A stretch of 47,167 nucleotides of DNA from a virus: the IMG/VR virus record IMGVR_UViG_3300029319_000045, positions 1-47,167 of that record; one strand, written 5' to 3'. Made by a program: the position numbers and the translations under genes. Positions 20,488 through 29,008 of this stretch are shown here, in pieces (positions within the stretch are counted from its first letter, which is position 1; each line of letters opens with the position of its first letter). The notes beneath the pieces are model-generated. The model had not been told where the DNA came from. It saw only the letters and a list, made by a program, of their open reading frames with translations, and made no database searches.

Positions 20488-21143
20488 ATTATAGTGAACT
20501 TTTAACTAATTTAAGAAATTACACTGAGGTGGATAGTAACGTGTTTACGGACGCGGTAATTGACACTTTTATAACCTTTGCGGAAAACAGAATATTAAGA
20601 GAAATAGATTTAGATGTTTTTAAAGAAGAAGTATCAGCAAATATGACATCTGGAAATCGCTTTTTATCTATGCCAACAGATATTTTAACTCATCGTTATA
20701 TTATGTTTACGGATGGTAATGGCGATCAAGTTTTTTTAGAATTTAGAGATCAATCTTTTATGAAAGAGTATTGGCCTAATTTTTCAAATACATCAACTCC
20801 TAAATATTACGCTGTTTTTGATGAAGATACGTTTTACATTGCTCCTACACCAGATCAAAGCTATGTCACTCAATTAGGTTATATAAGAAGACCTCTTCAG
20901 TTGTCATCAACAAACACCACTACATGGATAAGCACAAATGCTCCTGAGGCACTCTTTTATGCAGTTTTGATTCAAGCACATAGTTATACAAAAGGACCTT
21001 TAGAGATGCTTCAATATTTTGAACAAAGTTATAGTCAAGCGATTCAAGGATTAGGAGTTGAGCAACAAGGAAGAGGTAGAAGAGATGAGTATAGAGATGG
21101 AGCTTTAAGGATTCCTATAAAATCTGTTTCTCCTGGTCCTTAA
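20484..21143 (+). CDS. Second head-tail adaptor-like protein (219 aa)
   Basis: A 219-residue protein starting MNYSELLTNLRNYTEVDSNV, with helix-rich FITFAENRILREIDLDVF and a conserved tail (YFEQSYSQAIQGLGVEQQGR). The sequence shares the helical N-terminus and beta insertion of adaptor/connector proteins and the spacing resembles the other adaptor at 19503. It probably binds near the portal or tail-neck. It overlaps the upstream gene by 4 bases. Confidence in the structural class is good, in the exact name less. Confidence 0.8.
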   Translation: MNYSELLTNLRNYTEVDSNVFTDAVIDTFITFAENRILREIDLDVFKEEVSANMTSGNRFLSMPTDILTHRYIMFTDGNGDQVFLEFRDQSFMKEYWPNFSNTSTPKYYAVFDEDTFYIAPTPDQSYVTQLGYIRRPLQLSSTNTTTWISTNAPEALFYAVLIQAHSYTKGPLEMLQYFEQSYSQAIQGLGVEQQGRGRRDEYRDGALRIPIKSVSPGP

Positions 21144-21177
21144 TTATTATAAAATTTAGTTTTAAGGGGAACATTTT

Positions 21178-21465
21178 ATGTTTGAAGTAAAAACAGGAAA
21201 TATTTTAAGTCCTATGGTAAAGACTAGCGTAGACGGAGGTTTGTCTATGGAAGACTTATCTGAAGCCTGTGTTTCAAAAATTATATCTGTTTCAGAAACA
21301 GCTTCTCCTGAAATAAAAGAACAAGTTTATTTTTTTCAAGATAGATTACAAAATTTAATTTATCAATTTTTAAAAAATGCAGCGAAATCTGAAAGAGATA
21401 CTTGCATACAATTGTGTATAAGAGGAGGTGAAGAAAACGCTGCAAATTTATTAAGGAGATTATAA
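21178..21465 (+). CDS. Small conserved protein (95 aa)
   Basis: A 95-residue helical protein: MFEVKTGNILSPMVKTSVDG, then a Cys pair region and a helix with SERDTCIQLCIRGGEENAAN. Related short proteins occur in marine phages after the adaptor genes but no function is known to me. It has an AAGGGGA ribosome site and shares one base with the next start. Cys residues at about 31, 80 and 84 are not in a metal pattern I recognise. Confidence 0.7.
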   Translation: MFEVKTGNILSPMVKTSVDGGLSMEDLSEACVSKIISVSETASPEIKEQVYFFQDRLQNLIYQFLKNAAKSERDTCIQLCIRGGEENAANLLRRL

Positions 21466-21890
21466 TGGCAATTACTCAGGCAATGTGTACGAGTTTTAAG
21501 CAAGAACTTTTAACTGGCACACACAATTTTACAAATGGTCAAGATACTTTTAAATTAGCTCTGTTTACAAGTTCTGCTAATTTAGATGCTACTACTACTG
21601 CCTTTTCAACTTCAAACGAGGCTTCTGGAACAGGATATTCTTCAGGTGGCAATAGTTTAACAAATCAAACACCAACTACTGGTGGCACGACTGCATTTGC
21701 TGATTTTTCTGACACTGATTTTACTAGTTCTAGTATCACAGCAAGAGGAGCTCTTATCTACAATTCATCTAAAAGTAACAAAGCAGTGTGTGTTTTAGAT
21801 TTTGGATCAGATAAAACATCTTCAAACGGAACTTTTAGTATTATATTTCCCGGTGCTGCGGCTAGTACAGCGATTATTAGAATTGCTTAA
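21465..21890 (+). CDS. Structural protein (141 aa), beta-rich
   Basis: A 141-residue Thr/Ser/Gly/Ala-rich protein beginning MAITQAMCTSFKQELLTGTH. The opening phrase with KLALFTSSANL recurs in short virion proteins of marine phages. It is probably an all-beta tail or fibre-associated protein. Its start follows TTAAGGAGATTATA, a strong ribosome site, and it is followed 12 bases later by the repeated tail-fibre gene. No enzymatic motif or membrane segment is visible. Confidence 0.75.
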   Translation: MAITQAMCTSFKQELLTGTHNFTNGQDTFKLALFTSSANLDATTTAFSTSNEASGTGYSSGGNSLTNQTPTTGGTTAFADFSDTDFTSSSITARGALIYNSSKSNKAVCVLDFGSDKTSSNGTFSIIFPGAAASTAIIRIA

Positions 21891-21902
21891 TGGGAGAGTA
21901 AA

Positions 21903-23291
21903 ATGGCTTTAATACAAGCAGATAGAGTAAAAGAAACTTCCTCTACAACAGGAACTGGAAATTTTACTTTAGCGGGAGCAACTACAGGATTTCGTAGATT
22001 TAATGATGGTGTCGGTAGTGCAAATACTTGTTACTACGTTATAACTGACAACACAGATTATGAGATAGGTTTAGGAACTCTTAGTAATTCTGCCACTTTA
22101 GCTAGAACTACGGTTATAACATCCTCTAATTCTAACAGTGCAGTAGATTGGGGGGCAGGTACAAAAGATGTTTTTACCACATATCCTGGCACAAAATCAG
22201 TAATACAAGATGCTAACGGAGAGGTTTCATTAGGAAGTGCTTTAGGTGTTTTTGGCGCAGTTTCAGTGGGTGGGACACTTGCTGTAACAGGGGATACAGA
22301 CGTTGCTAATCTTTCAGCTAGTGGCACATTTGATGTAGCGGGAGAAACTAATTTAGTTACTGCTACTATTACAGGAACCGTAAATGTAACAGGAGATACT
22401 ACGTTAGATAATGTAACTGCTAGTGGCACTTTAAATGTAGCAGGGGAAACTAATTTAGCTACTGCTACCATTACGGGTAATGTATCTGCTGATGGTACAC
22501 TAAATATATCTGGTAACGGTTCTGTAGGTGGCACATTTAATGTAGAAGGTGATCTTAAAAATACATCAGGTAACTTAACAGTAGATCCTGCTACACAGAT
22601 ATTTGAAATAAAGGGTTCTGGCTCTACTGAGGGACAGATACAACTTAATTGTGCTGTTAATACACACGGTCAAATAATTACTGCAGCAGATCACGGTGTT
22701 TCAGCTACTAATACTTTAACATTACCTGGAGGAGACACTATAGGTAATGCAAATGCTACTTTAGTTTCTGATACAGGCACACAAACAATCTCAAATAAAA
22801 CTTTTGATGATGTAACTTTAGGAACAGGTACAGCAGATATATCAACAATGGTTAGTCAGGTTGCTTTTCAAAATAATTTAAGAGAACGAACTAGTATAAA
22901 TACTACAAGTGCCACTGGAACAATTAACTTTGACATATTAAGTCACAATGTTGAACTTAGAACAAACGATGCGGCGGCTAACTTTGAACTTAATTTTAGA
23001 GGAAATGCCAGCACCGCTTTTTCTGCAACTGTAGCAGTAGGTCAAACAACATCATTTGCTTTTGAATCTAGTATGGGTAGCACGGCTTATTATTTAACAG
23101 CTATAAAAATAGATGGAGCCACGGCTTCACCTGTTCACTGGCAAGGAGGAACCACTGCACCATCGGAGGGTAATGCCGCTGGCATAGATAGTTATTTGAT
23201 TAACATAACTAGAGGAGCAGATGGAGGTAGTGGTACAGCACAATACACTTGTCTAGCTTCTCAAACTCAGTTTGGAAAGGTCACTTACTAA
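21903..23291 (+). CDS. Tail fibre with beta repeats (462 aa)
   Basis: A 462-residue Thr/Gly/Asn/Val-rich protein. Residues 100-220 carry short repeats of the type VxGTLNVxGETNLxTATITG that look like a beta-helical or trimeric fibre shaft; the DNA has a 102-base near-repeat there. The N-terminal 60 residues (GFRRFNDGVGSANTCYYVIT) resemble a tail-attachment domain, and the C-terminal 130 residues a globular tip. Fibres bind host receptors. The start overlaps nothing, and the end shares its stop with the next start (TAATG). Confidence 0.8.
   Translation: MALIQADRVKETSSTTGTGNFTLAGATTGFRRFNDGVGSANTCYYVITDNTDYEIGLGTLSNSATLARTTVITSSNSNSAVDWGAGTKDVFTTYPGTKSVIQDANGEVSLGSALGVFGAVSVGGTLAVTGDTDVANLSASGTFDVAGETNLVTATITGTVNVTGDTTLDNVTASGTLNVAGETNLATATITGNVSADGTLNISGNGSVGGTFNVEGDLKNTSGNLTVDPATQIFEIKGSGSTEGQIQLNCAVNTHGQIITAADHGVSATNTLTLPGGDTIGNANATLVSDTGTQTISNKTFDDVTLGTGTADISTMVSQVAFQNNLRERTSINTTSATGTINFDILSHNVELRTNDAAANFELNFRGNASTAFSATVAVGQTTSFAFESSMGSTAYYLTAIKIDGATASPVHWQGGTTAPSEGNAAGIDSYLINITRGADGGSGTAQYTCLASQTQFGKVTY
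22321..22476 (+). repeat. 102-bp near-direct repeat in the fibre gene
   Basis: GTGGCAC at 22321 and 22423 begin two copies of about 54 bases that differ at few positions (both contain GAAACTAATTTAG and ACTGCTAC). The offset of 102 bases equals 34 residues of the fibre shaft. Confidence 0.75.
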
Positions 23292-26200
23292 TGCCACTTA
23301 AAGGGTTAAAAGGAGGGTCAGGTGTAAAACCACTGGGTTATGGTTTAGGTGCTGCAGAAGAAGCAACAGATCCTAATTTTAATCAAACTGTATTACTTCT
23401 TCATGCAGATGGCTCTGAAGGAGCAGGAGATACTCCAAACTTAGGTGACCCAAACTACAAAGCATTTAGAGATAACTCTGCATCACCTCTTGCTATTACT
23501 GTAAATGGCAATGCTTATGGTAATGACTTTAGCCCATATTATTATGCTGATGGTTATTGGTCTGAGTTTTATAATACTGCTTCTGACTCAGCAGGTAATT
23601 GCAATCATAAAATATTACCTGCATCTTTTCTTAATGATTTAACTACTGGAAATAAATCATCATCTACTAAAACAATTGAAGCATGGGTATATCCTACAAG
23701 TATTAGAACAAATGCAAATCAATATTATGCAATGGCTTGGTTTTGTAAAGGTAACGTGTATTTTAATTGTGGTCTTTCATCTGCCTCAGATACTACTACA
23801 GGAAAATTTGTAGCATATCATTTTGATGGATCACAAAGAGCTTTAGCAAGTTCAAGTGATTTTACAATGAATCAATGGTATCATGTTGCTGTAGTCATTG
23901 CTTCAGAAACTATAAAGTTATATGTTGATGGAGTATTAGAAGCAAGTGGCACTTGGTATGGAATTGGAAGTACTGGAATTGGAGAAGTTAGTGTTATTGG
24001 TGGAACAGCTAGTAACAATGATTGGAATGGGTATATATCAAATTTAAGGATATCTTCTACAGCTAGATACACTTCTGCTTTTACACCTAGCACTTCACCA
24101 TTTACAAGTGACAGTGATACTTTATTGCTTACAAATCAATCAAATAGATTTATTGATAACTCTAGTTCAGCAAATGCATTTACATTTCAAAATAATCCAC
24201 AAATATCTACCAACACACCATTTACACAAAGTAAAACTGCAAATGTAGGTTCTGGATTTTTTGATGGTACTGATGATTATTTAAATGCAACTTTATCTTC
24301 TGCAATTGGAACAGGAGATATGACAGTTGAGTTTTGGTATTATCCTACAGTTTTTACAAATTATCTTGCACCTTTTGCTGTAAACGCAAGTGGTTCTCGT
24401 GGTGAGGGTTTTAATGTAGGCTCTGATGGTAATGGCAAATTAAAATTTGTTGACACCGATGGCACAAATTATGAGTCTGGAAACAATCAATTACAACTAC
24501 ATTCGTGGAATCATATTGCTATAGTTAGAGATGGTAGCACAGTTCGTATATTTCACAATGGAACGCAAATAGGAACTGTATCTAATAGTGAAAATTGGAC
24601 AGGGACAATAATTGCTGTTGGTGCTAGAGCAGATGATTTTAGTGAAGAAATTACGGGATACATCGCAGATTGTAATTTAGTAGTTGGCACAGCAAAATAT
24701 GATGCTTCTGGGTATACCGTCCCGACATCTACAACATCTGCTGATGCAAATACTAAGTTTCTTACATGCCAATACTCAGGAGCAGTTCGTAATGTAGGGT
24801 TTGTAGATGACTCTAAATATAATCATCGTATCACTCGTAATGGTGATGTAAGCTTAGGCACATTCAGCCCATTTAGTTTAGAAGATGGGTATTGGTCTGT
24901 TTATTTTGATGGAAGTGATGATGAATTAAATTTAACAAATACAGCTACAATTGGGACTGGCAATTTTACAATGGAAATGTGGGTATTCCCCCATAATAGA
25001 AGCAATTCATGTTTGATTGATTCTAGGTCAGCTAATGGAGCTACTGATGGAATTATATTTAAACTAAATAGCAATAAATTTCAAATATCAGGAATTGATG
25101 GCACAACAGATATTCCTTTAAACGAATGGACTCATTTAGCTGTAGTTCGTGAGGGTACAGGAGCAAATCAAACTAAAATGTATATTAATGGTGCATTAGA
25201 AAAAACAATTACATTTGCTTTAGACTTAACCAGTACATTTTTTGGAGTAGGTGTATTTAATGATGGCGGTAATTCAGGAGATTATAAAGGTTATATTTCA
25301 AACTTAAGAGTTGTAAATGACACAGTTTATACAGATGCTTTTACAGTTTCTTCAGAACCTCTTACAGCTATATCAAATACAGATGTTTTAATATGTCAGT
25401 CAAATAAATTTATTGATAATTCTACAAATGGATTTGCAATTAGTTTACCTCAAGGTACGGCAAAAGTAACACCATTTAGTCCATTTGCAGCAACTAGATC
25501 ATATAGTAAAGATGTGGTAGGCGGTAGTGTATACTGTGATGCCGCCGCTGATTATTTAAGCATTGAACAAACTACGGAAGAAGATTTTAAGTTAGATGGC
25601 GATACAGATTGGTGTGTAGAATTTTGGTTGTATATGATAAACCCTTCTGCAAATTATGCCAGAGTTATGCAGTTAGATGCTAATAGTTGGGCAATTCGTT
25701 TTGATACTACTACAAGCAAAATTGGAATGGGTGAGTCTGATGCAGGGGCGACAGAAGATATTGAAGATCCAACAGCATTACCAGCAAATCAATGGACACA
25801 TTTTGCGTTCACACATAAAAATTCAGATAGCACATTAAGACTATTTAGAAATGGAGCGTTAGTAACAAGTACAACGTCATGGAGTCCATCATGGACTCAT
25901 AGCACAAACCCTTTGTTAATTTCAAGATATAAAAGCGGTAGTGCTAATTTTTTTGGAAATTTATATTTAGGTTCATTTAGAATAGTTAAAGCCGACTATA
26001 TTTATGATAGTGCATTTACACCTCCCACTGCTCCTTTCACTGCAAATGCAAACACAGTGTTACTTATGAATTCTACTAACGCAGGTATTATTGACCACAC
26101 AATGCGTAACAACCTTGAGACAGAAGGTAATACAAGAATCTCAACTATACAAAAGAAATTTGGTACTGGTAGTATCTACTTTGATGGAACAAATGATAGT

Positions 26201-26683
26201 TTAAAATTACCAAATAATCCAAATTTAATTATGAGTACAGGAAATTGGACAATAGAATTTTTTATGTATTATGACCAATCTTCTTTTTCAGGATATAGAA
26301 CTATCATAGATCAAAGGAATTCTTCTTATAGTGAAACATCAATAGTTATATATTTTGATGGCGGAAACTCTTTAGATTTTTATACTGCAGGAGCAATGAG
26401 AGCTGATATAGATATTTCTAGTTTAAGTGTGCGAACTTGGCATCATGTAGCTTTAGTAAAAAATGGAAGCACTACTAAATTTTATTTAGATGGAACTGCT
26501 ACTGGAACATCAGATACTTCTGATACAAGAGATTATGTAGCCGTAGGAGATACTCATATAGGTGAAAGATATAATACTTCTCAACATTTTTTAGGTTATT
26601 TAGATGACTTTAGAATAACCAAAGGTGTTGCCAGATATACTTCAAACTTTACAGCCCCAACAAAAGCCTTTGCTAACAAATAG
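23291..26683 (+). CDS. Five-LamG-domain tail protein (1130 aa)
   Basis: The 1130-residue product starts at ATG 23291 (TAATG overlap). Five successive LamG-like domains are seen at about 120-270, 330-480, 540-700, 755-910 and 965-1125, each with the tokens of a concanavalin-like sandwich: FDGTDDYL-type opening, E-x-W/F-x-Y-x, W-x-H-x-A-V, LYVDG or NG, and G-Y-I-S-N. Linkers repeat FIDNSS-type phrases. LamG folds bind sugars and glycans, so this is probably the receptor-recognition fibre or tail spike. An upstream in-frame ATG at 23249 was rejected because it would overlap the previous fibre by 43 bases. Confidence 0.85.
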   Translation: MPLKGLKGGSGVKPLGYGLGAAEEATDPNFNQTVLLLHADGSEGAGDTPNLGDPNYKAFRDNSASPLAITVNGNAYGNDFSPYYYADGYWSEFYNTASDSAGNCNHKILPASFLNDLTTGNKSSSTKTIEAWVYPTSIRTNANQYYAMAWFCKGNVYFNCGLSSASDTTTGKFVAYHFDGSQRALASSSDFTMNQWYHVAVVIASETIKLYVDGVLEASGTWYGIGSTGIGEVSVIGGTASNNDWNGYISNLRISSTARYTSAFTPSTSPFTSDSDTLLLTNQSNRFIDNSSSANAFTFQNNPQISTNTPFTQSKTANVGSGFFDGTDDYLNATLSSAIGTGDMTVEFWYYPTVFTNYLAPFAVNASGSRGEGFNVGSDGNGKLKFVDTDGTNYESGNNQLQLHSWNHIAIVRDGSTVRIFHNGTQIGTVSNSENWTGTIIAVGARADDFSEEITGYIADCNLVVGTAKYDASGYTVPTSTTSADANTKFLTCQYSGAVRNVGFVDDSKYNHRITRNGDVSLGTFSPFSLEDGYWSVYFDGSDDELNLTNTATIGTGNFTMEMWVFPHNRSNSCLIDSRSANGATDGIIFKLNSNKFQISGIDGTTDIPLNEWTHLAVVREGTGANQTKMYINGALEKTITFALDLTSTFFGVGVFNDGGNSGDYKGYISNLRVVNDTVYTDAFTVSSEPLTAISNTDVLICQSNKFIDNSTNGFAISLPQGTAKVTPFSPFAATRSYSKDVVGGSVYCDAAADYLSIEQTTEEDFKLDGDTDWCVEFWLYMINPSANYARVMQLDANSWAIRFDTTTSKIGMGESDAGATEDIEDPTALPANQWTHFAFTHKNSDSTLRLFRNGALVTSTTSWSPSWTHSTNPLLISRYKSGSANFFGNLYLGSFRIVKADYIYDSAFTPPTAPFTANANTVLLMNSTNAGIIDHTMRNNLETEGNTRISTIQKKFGTGSIYFDGTNDSLKLPNNPNLIMSTGNWTIEFFMYYDQSSFSGYRTIIDQRNSSYSETSIVIYFDGGNSLDFYTAGAMRADIDISSLSVRTWHHVALVKNGSTTKFYLDGTATGTSDTSDTRDYVAVGDTHIGERYNTSQHFLGYLDDFRITKGVARYTSNFTAPTKAFANK

Positions 26684-26691
26684 GAGATAAA

Positions 26692-27156
26692 ATGTATATT
26701 GCAAAAGTAGATGGAAATGTTGTCGGTGAAATAGTACATTACACAAAAGTGTTTCGTAGTGTGCCTACCGATGAACAGTTAGCTCTTAGAGGCTATAAAA
26801 AAATAAATAAATTTAAACCTTATAATGTTCTAACAGAGCGACTAACAGGTGTTACACCTTATGTATCAGGAACATATGTATTTACTGTAGAAAAAACAGA
26901 TATGACTGCTGATGAAATAACTTCAGCTAAAAATAGTGCTATGGCTAATATACGTTCTCAAAGAAATAGTATGTTAAAAGATACAGATTGGGCTGCAATT
27001 AGAAAAGCAGAGACAGGCACAGCTATGCCTAGTGCTATGGCTAGTTATAGACAAGCGTTAAGAAATGTCCCTGCTACGATAGGCAGTGCAGACCCAAGAA
27101 CATGGAGTGATTGGCCTAGTATAAGTTTAGATGGAAGTTCTGCTAGTGGAGTGTAA
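26692..27156 (+). CDS. Tail-fibre assembly-like protein (154 aa)
   Basis: A 154-residue protein with C-terminal KNSAMANIRSQRNSMLKDTDW and YRQALRNVPATI, then TWSDWP. R-x-x-R-N-x-x-L-x-x-T-D-W followed by YRQ-x-LR is a mark of tail-fibre assembly chaperone-like proteins in phages. These assist folding or trimerisation of the fibre. It follows the LamG fibre gene by 8 bases after an AGGAGATAAA ribosome site, which fits. The N-terminal half is not recognised. Confidence 0.7.
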   Translation: MYIAKVDGNVVGEIVHYTKVFRSVPTDEQLALRGYKKINKFKPYNVLTERLTGVTPYVSGTYVFTVEKTDMTADEITSAKNSAMANIRSQRNSMLKDTDWAAIRKAETGTAMPSAMASYRQALRNVPATIGSADPRTWSDWPSISLDGSSASGV

Positions 27157-27161
27157 GATAC

Positions 27162-27677
27162 ATGGACCCAGTGACTTTACTGTCAGCGGCAAGTCTGGCT
27201 TTCAATGGTGTCAAAAAAGCCATTCAGGTTGGAAGAGACATGGAGGATATATTCAAGCAGCTTTCTACTTGGAGCGGTCATGTTTCTGATTTACAAGAAT
27301 GGATGGGTCAGGAAAGAAAGTACAAGAAACCTACTTTATGGCAAAAACTGACATGGGATAAAAGCGAAACGGCAGAGGCATTTGATGAACTTATCGCAAA
27401 AAAGAAGATTAAAGAGATGGAGGACGCAATCCGCCATGAATTTACCTGGGGAAAGCTGCACCACCTGGGCATGGACGGACCCTATGGATATCGGGCGTTC
27501 GTTAAAATTCGTAGGGAGGTTAGAGCCAAACGCAAGGCTGAAATATATAATCAGATGCGAAGAAGGAAAGCTTTTTTATATAACACAAAAATGGGTGTGG
27601 CAATTGGAACCCTCGTATTAATTTTAATTTGGTTATTACATTTTTTATGGACAGCAATATTGGAATCTAGTAAATGA
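27162..27677 (+). CDS. Marine-phage membrane protein (171 aa), GC-rich gene
   Basis: A 171-residue protein with a soluble N-terminal part (MDPVTLLSAASLAFNGVKKA) that carries a helical, positively charged middle, and a C-terminal transmembrane helix (about 143-166, GVAIGTLVLILIWLLHFLW). Similar proteins lie in the lysis region of marine phages. A spanin or holin-partner role is possible but not shown. Bases 27421-27480 are 35/60 G+C, clearly above the AT-rich background, so the gene may have been acquired separately. Its stop overlaps the next start (ATGA). Confidence 0.72.
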   Translation: MDPVTLLSAASLAFNGVKKAIQVGRDMEDIFKQLSTWSGHVSDLQEWMGQERKYKKPTLWQKLTWDKSETAEAFDELIAKKKIKEMEDAIRHEFTWGKLHHLGMDGPYGYRAFVKIRREVRAKRKAEIYNQMRRRKAFLYNTKMGVAIGTLVLILIWLLHFLWTAILESSK

Positions 27678-27880
27678 TTACTATAGCTTTTTGGATGGGT
27701 ATATTAGTTCCAAATGTGGATCAGTATTATTGTAAGTTACAGTGGGTAGAGAGAAGTTTATGCTATTACTGGTGTGCAAACAGTAAAAGAGGTTTTAACT
27801 GGTTTGAGCCAAAAACAGAGAAAGGTTGTAAACTAGAGAAATTGTTTTACAAAGTAGAAAAGGAAAAGACAAGTGCTTAA
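27674..27880 (+). CDS. Small Cys-containing hypothetical protein (68 aa)
   Basis: A 68-residue protein, MITIAFWMGILVPNVDQYYC and onward, with four Cys (about 20, 30, 34 and 52) and an N-terminal hydrophobic stretch. That could be a signal or anchor helix, though short. It overlaps the upstream membrane protein by 4 bases and the holin start by 8 bases, so it belongs to the lysis cluster. Function unknown; an outer-membrane spanin-type partner would need a lipobox, which I do not see. Confidence 0.6.
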   Translation: MITIAFWMGILVPNVDQYYCKLQWVERSLCYYWCANSKRGFNWFEPKTEKGCKLEKLFYKVEKEKTSA

Positions 27881-28310
27881 TTTAATATCAGGGTTATTAC
27901 CAATAGGAGAAAAGCTAGTAGAACGCCTAATACCAGACAAACAGGCACAGGCGAAAGCTCTTCAACAACTAAAACAAATGGAGCAAGACGGAAGTCTTAA
28001 ACGCATGGAAGCTGAGTTTGCTGATAAAGATAGCGCAAGACAGCGTGAAATGGCTATCTCTACCAGTGAACATAGTCCCTGGTTAAATAAAATTATAACC
28101 AGCCTACTCGCACTTGGAATCGTGGGACTTGCTTTTGCTTTGTTTGGGGTCATACTGTTTTTAGAGGTCACACCTGCAAACAAAGATATTTTAATTTTCT
28201 TATTAGGGAATTTAACAACTTTGGTAGGTTTAGTATGCTCATATTATTTTGGTAGTTCGGTGGGTAGTAAAGATAAAACAGAAGAAATTAAGGGGTTAAT
28301 AAAAAAATGA
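27873..28310 (+). CDS. Holin (3TM family)
   Basis: Starts at GTG 27873 after AAAAGGAAAAG. The 145-residue product has an N-terminal amphipathic helix, a charged KQAQAKALQQLKQMEQDG-type region, then two clear transmembrane helices at about 76-98 and 106-127 (ITSLLALGIVGLAFALFGVI and IFLLGNLTTLVGLVCSYYFG). This is the layout of the 3TM holin family associated with gene-transfer-agent and phage release; it forms the membrane hole that frees the lytic enzyme. It lies directly before the M15 peptidase. Confidence 0.85.
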   Translation: MLNLISGLLPIGEKLVERLIPDKQAQAKALQQLKQMEQDGSLKRMEAEFADKDSARQREMAISTSEHSPWLNKIITSLLALGIVGLAFALFGVILFLEVTPANKDILIFLLGNLTTLVGLVCSYYFGSSVGSKDKTEEIKGLIKK

Positions 28311-28690
28311 TGGATTGGAACACAAGCACTTATTTTTCAATGCATGAGTTTAAATGCTCTCACACTGGTAAATGTGAAATGAACCCAGATTTTATAGATA
28401 AACTCAATGATTTGCGTTTAGCTTTTGGTAAACCCATGATAATAACAAGTGGGTTTAGAGATGTCACTCATCCAATTGAAGCAAAGAAAAAAACTTCTGG
28501 AGCTCATACCACAGGACAAGCCGCAGATATAGCGATATCAAGAGAAGATGCTTTTCATTTGTTATCTCTAGCATTAAGTAAAGGATTTACTGGAATTGGT
28601 ATACAACAAAAAGGTTCAGGACGTTTTATCCATTTAGACACTTTACAAAACACGGAGGAGAGGCCAAGACCTACGATTTGGTCATATTAA
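28307..28690 (+). CDS. M15-type peptidase endolysin
   Basis: A 127-residue peptidase: residues 10-50 form the opening (FSMHEFKC and ITSGFR), H67-x6-D74 in AHTTGQAAD and H109 in FIHLD supply the zinc ligands of the M15A family. These enzymes cut D-Ala-containing peptides of peptidoglycan. The gene overlaps the holin stop by 4 bases (ATGA), so it is the likely soluble endolysin. It is complete at the size expected of a single-domain M15 protein. The window has a second lytic domain in the giant protein at 4984. Confidence 0.88.
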   Translation: MMDWNTSTYFSMHEFKCSHTGKCEMNPDFIDKLNDLRLAFGKPMIITSGFRDVTHPIEAKKKTSGAHTTGQAADIAISREDAFHLLSLALSKGFTGIGIQQKGSGRFIHLDTLQNTEERPRPTIWSY

Positions 28691-28693
28691 ATT

Positions 28694-28999
28694 ATGTTTG
28701 GATTTAGTGCTTATAGTCAAGTAACATATTCTGATGTACCTCCATCTCCTGATGCAGTTGTATCAGTCACAGGAGCATCTGCTACAGGGGTTTTAGGCAC
28801 AGTTATCATCCCTAATGAAACAGTAACTTTAACTGGAGTGTCTGCAACAGCGGTTTTAGGCACAATATCAGTCACTGTTTTTGCGAATGCTAGTGCAACT
28901 TTAACAGGATTAGTTGCTACGGGAGAAGTAGGAAGTCCAATTATATGGAGTCCTGTAGATGATGCACAAAGTGCAACTTGGACAAGCATAATTAATTAA
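28694..28999 (+). CDS. Small repeat-rich structural protein (101 aa)
   Basis: A 101-residue protein with three ATGVLGT/ATAVLGT/ATGEVGS repeats about 30 residues apart (ASATGVLGTV and similar), then a conserved WSPVDDAQSATWTSI end. Beta repeats of this type with a final SATW motif occur in marine-phage virion proteins near the tail genes. No ribosome site is obvious before ATG 28694. It is probably a small structural or adhesin-like protein, with function unproven. Confidence 0.7.
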   Translation: MFGFSAYSQVTYSDVPPSPDAVVSVTGASATGVLGTVIIPNETVTLTGVSATAVLGTISVTVFANASATLTGLVATGEVGSPIIWSPVDDAQSATWTSIIN

Positions 29000-29008
29000 G
29001 GAATTGAG

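Noticed and set aside
22058-22534. 158-residue open frame on the minus strand inside the tail fibre
   Set aside because: It is a shadow of the Thr/Gly-rich fibre codons, without ribosome site or neighbours.
23249-23290. Earlier ATG for the LamG protein
   Set aside because: It would overlap the preceding fibre; the TAATG start at 23291 fits the pattern in this genome.
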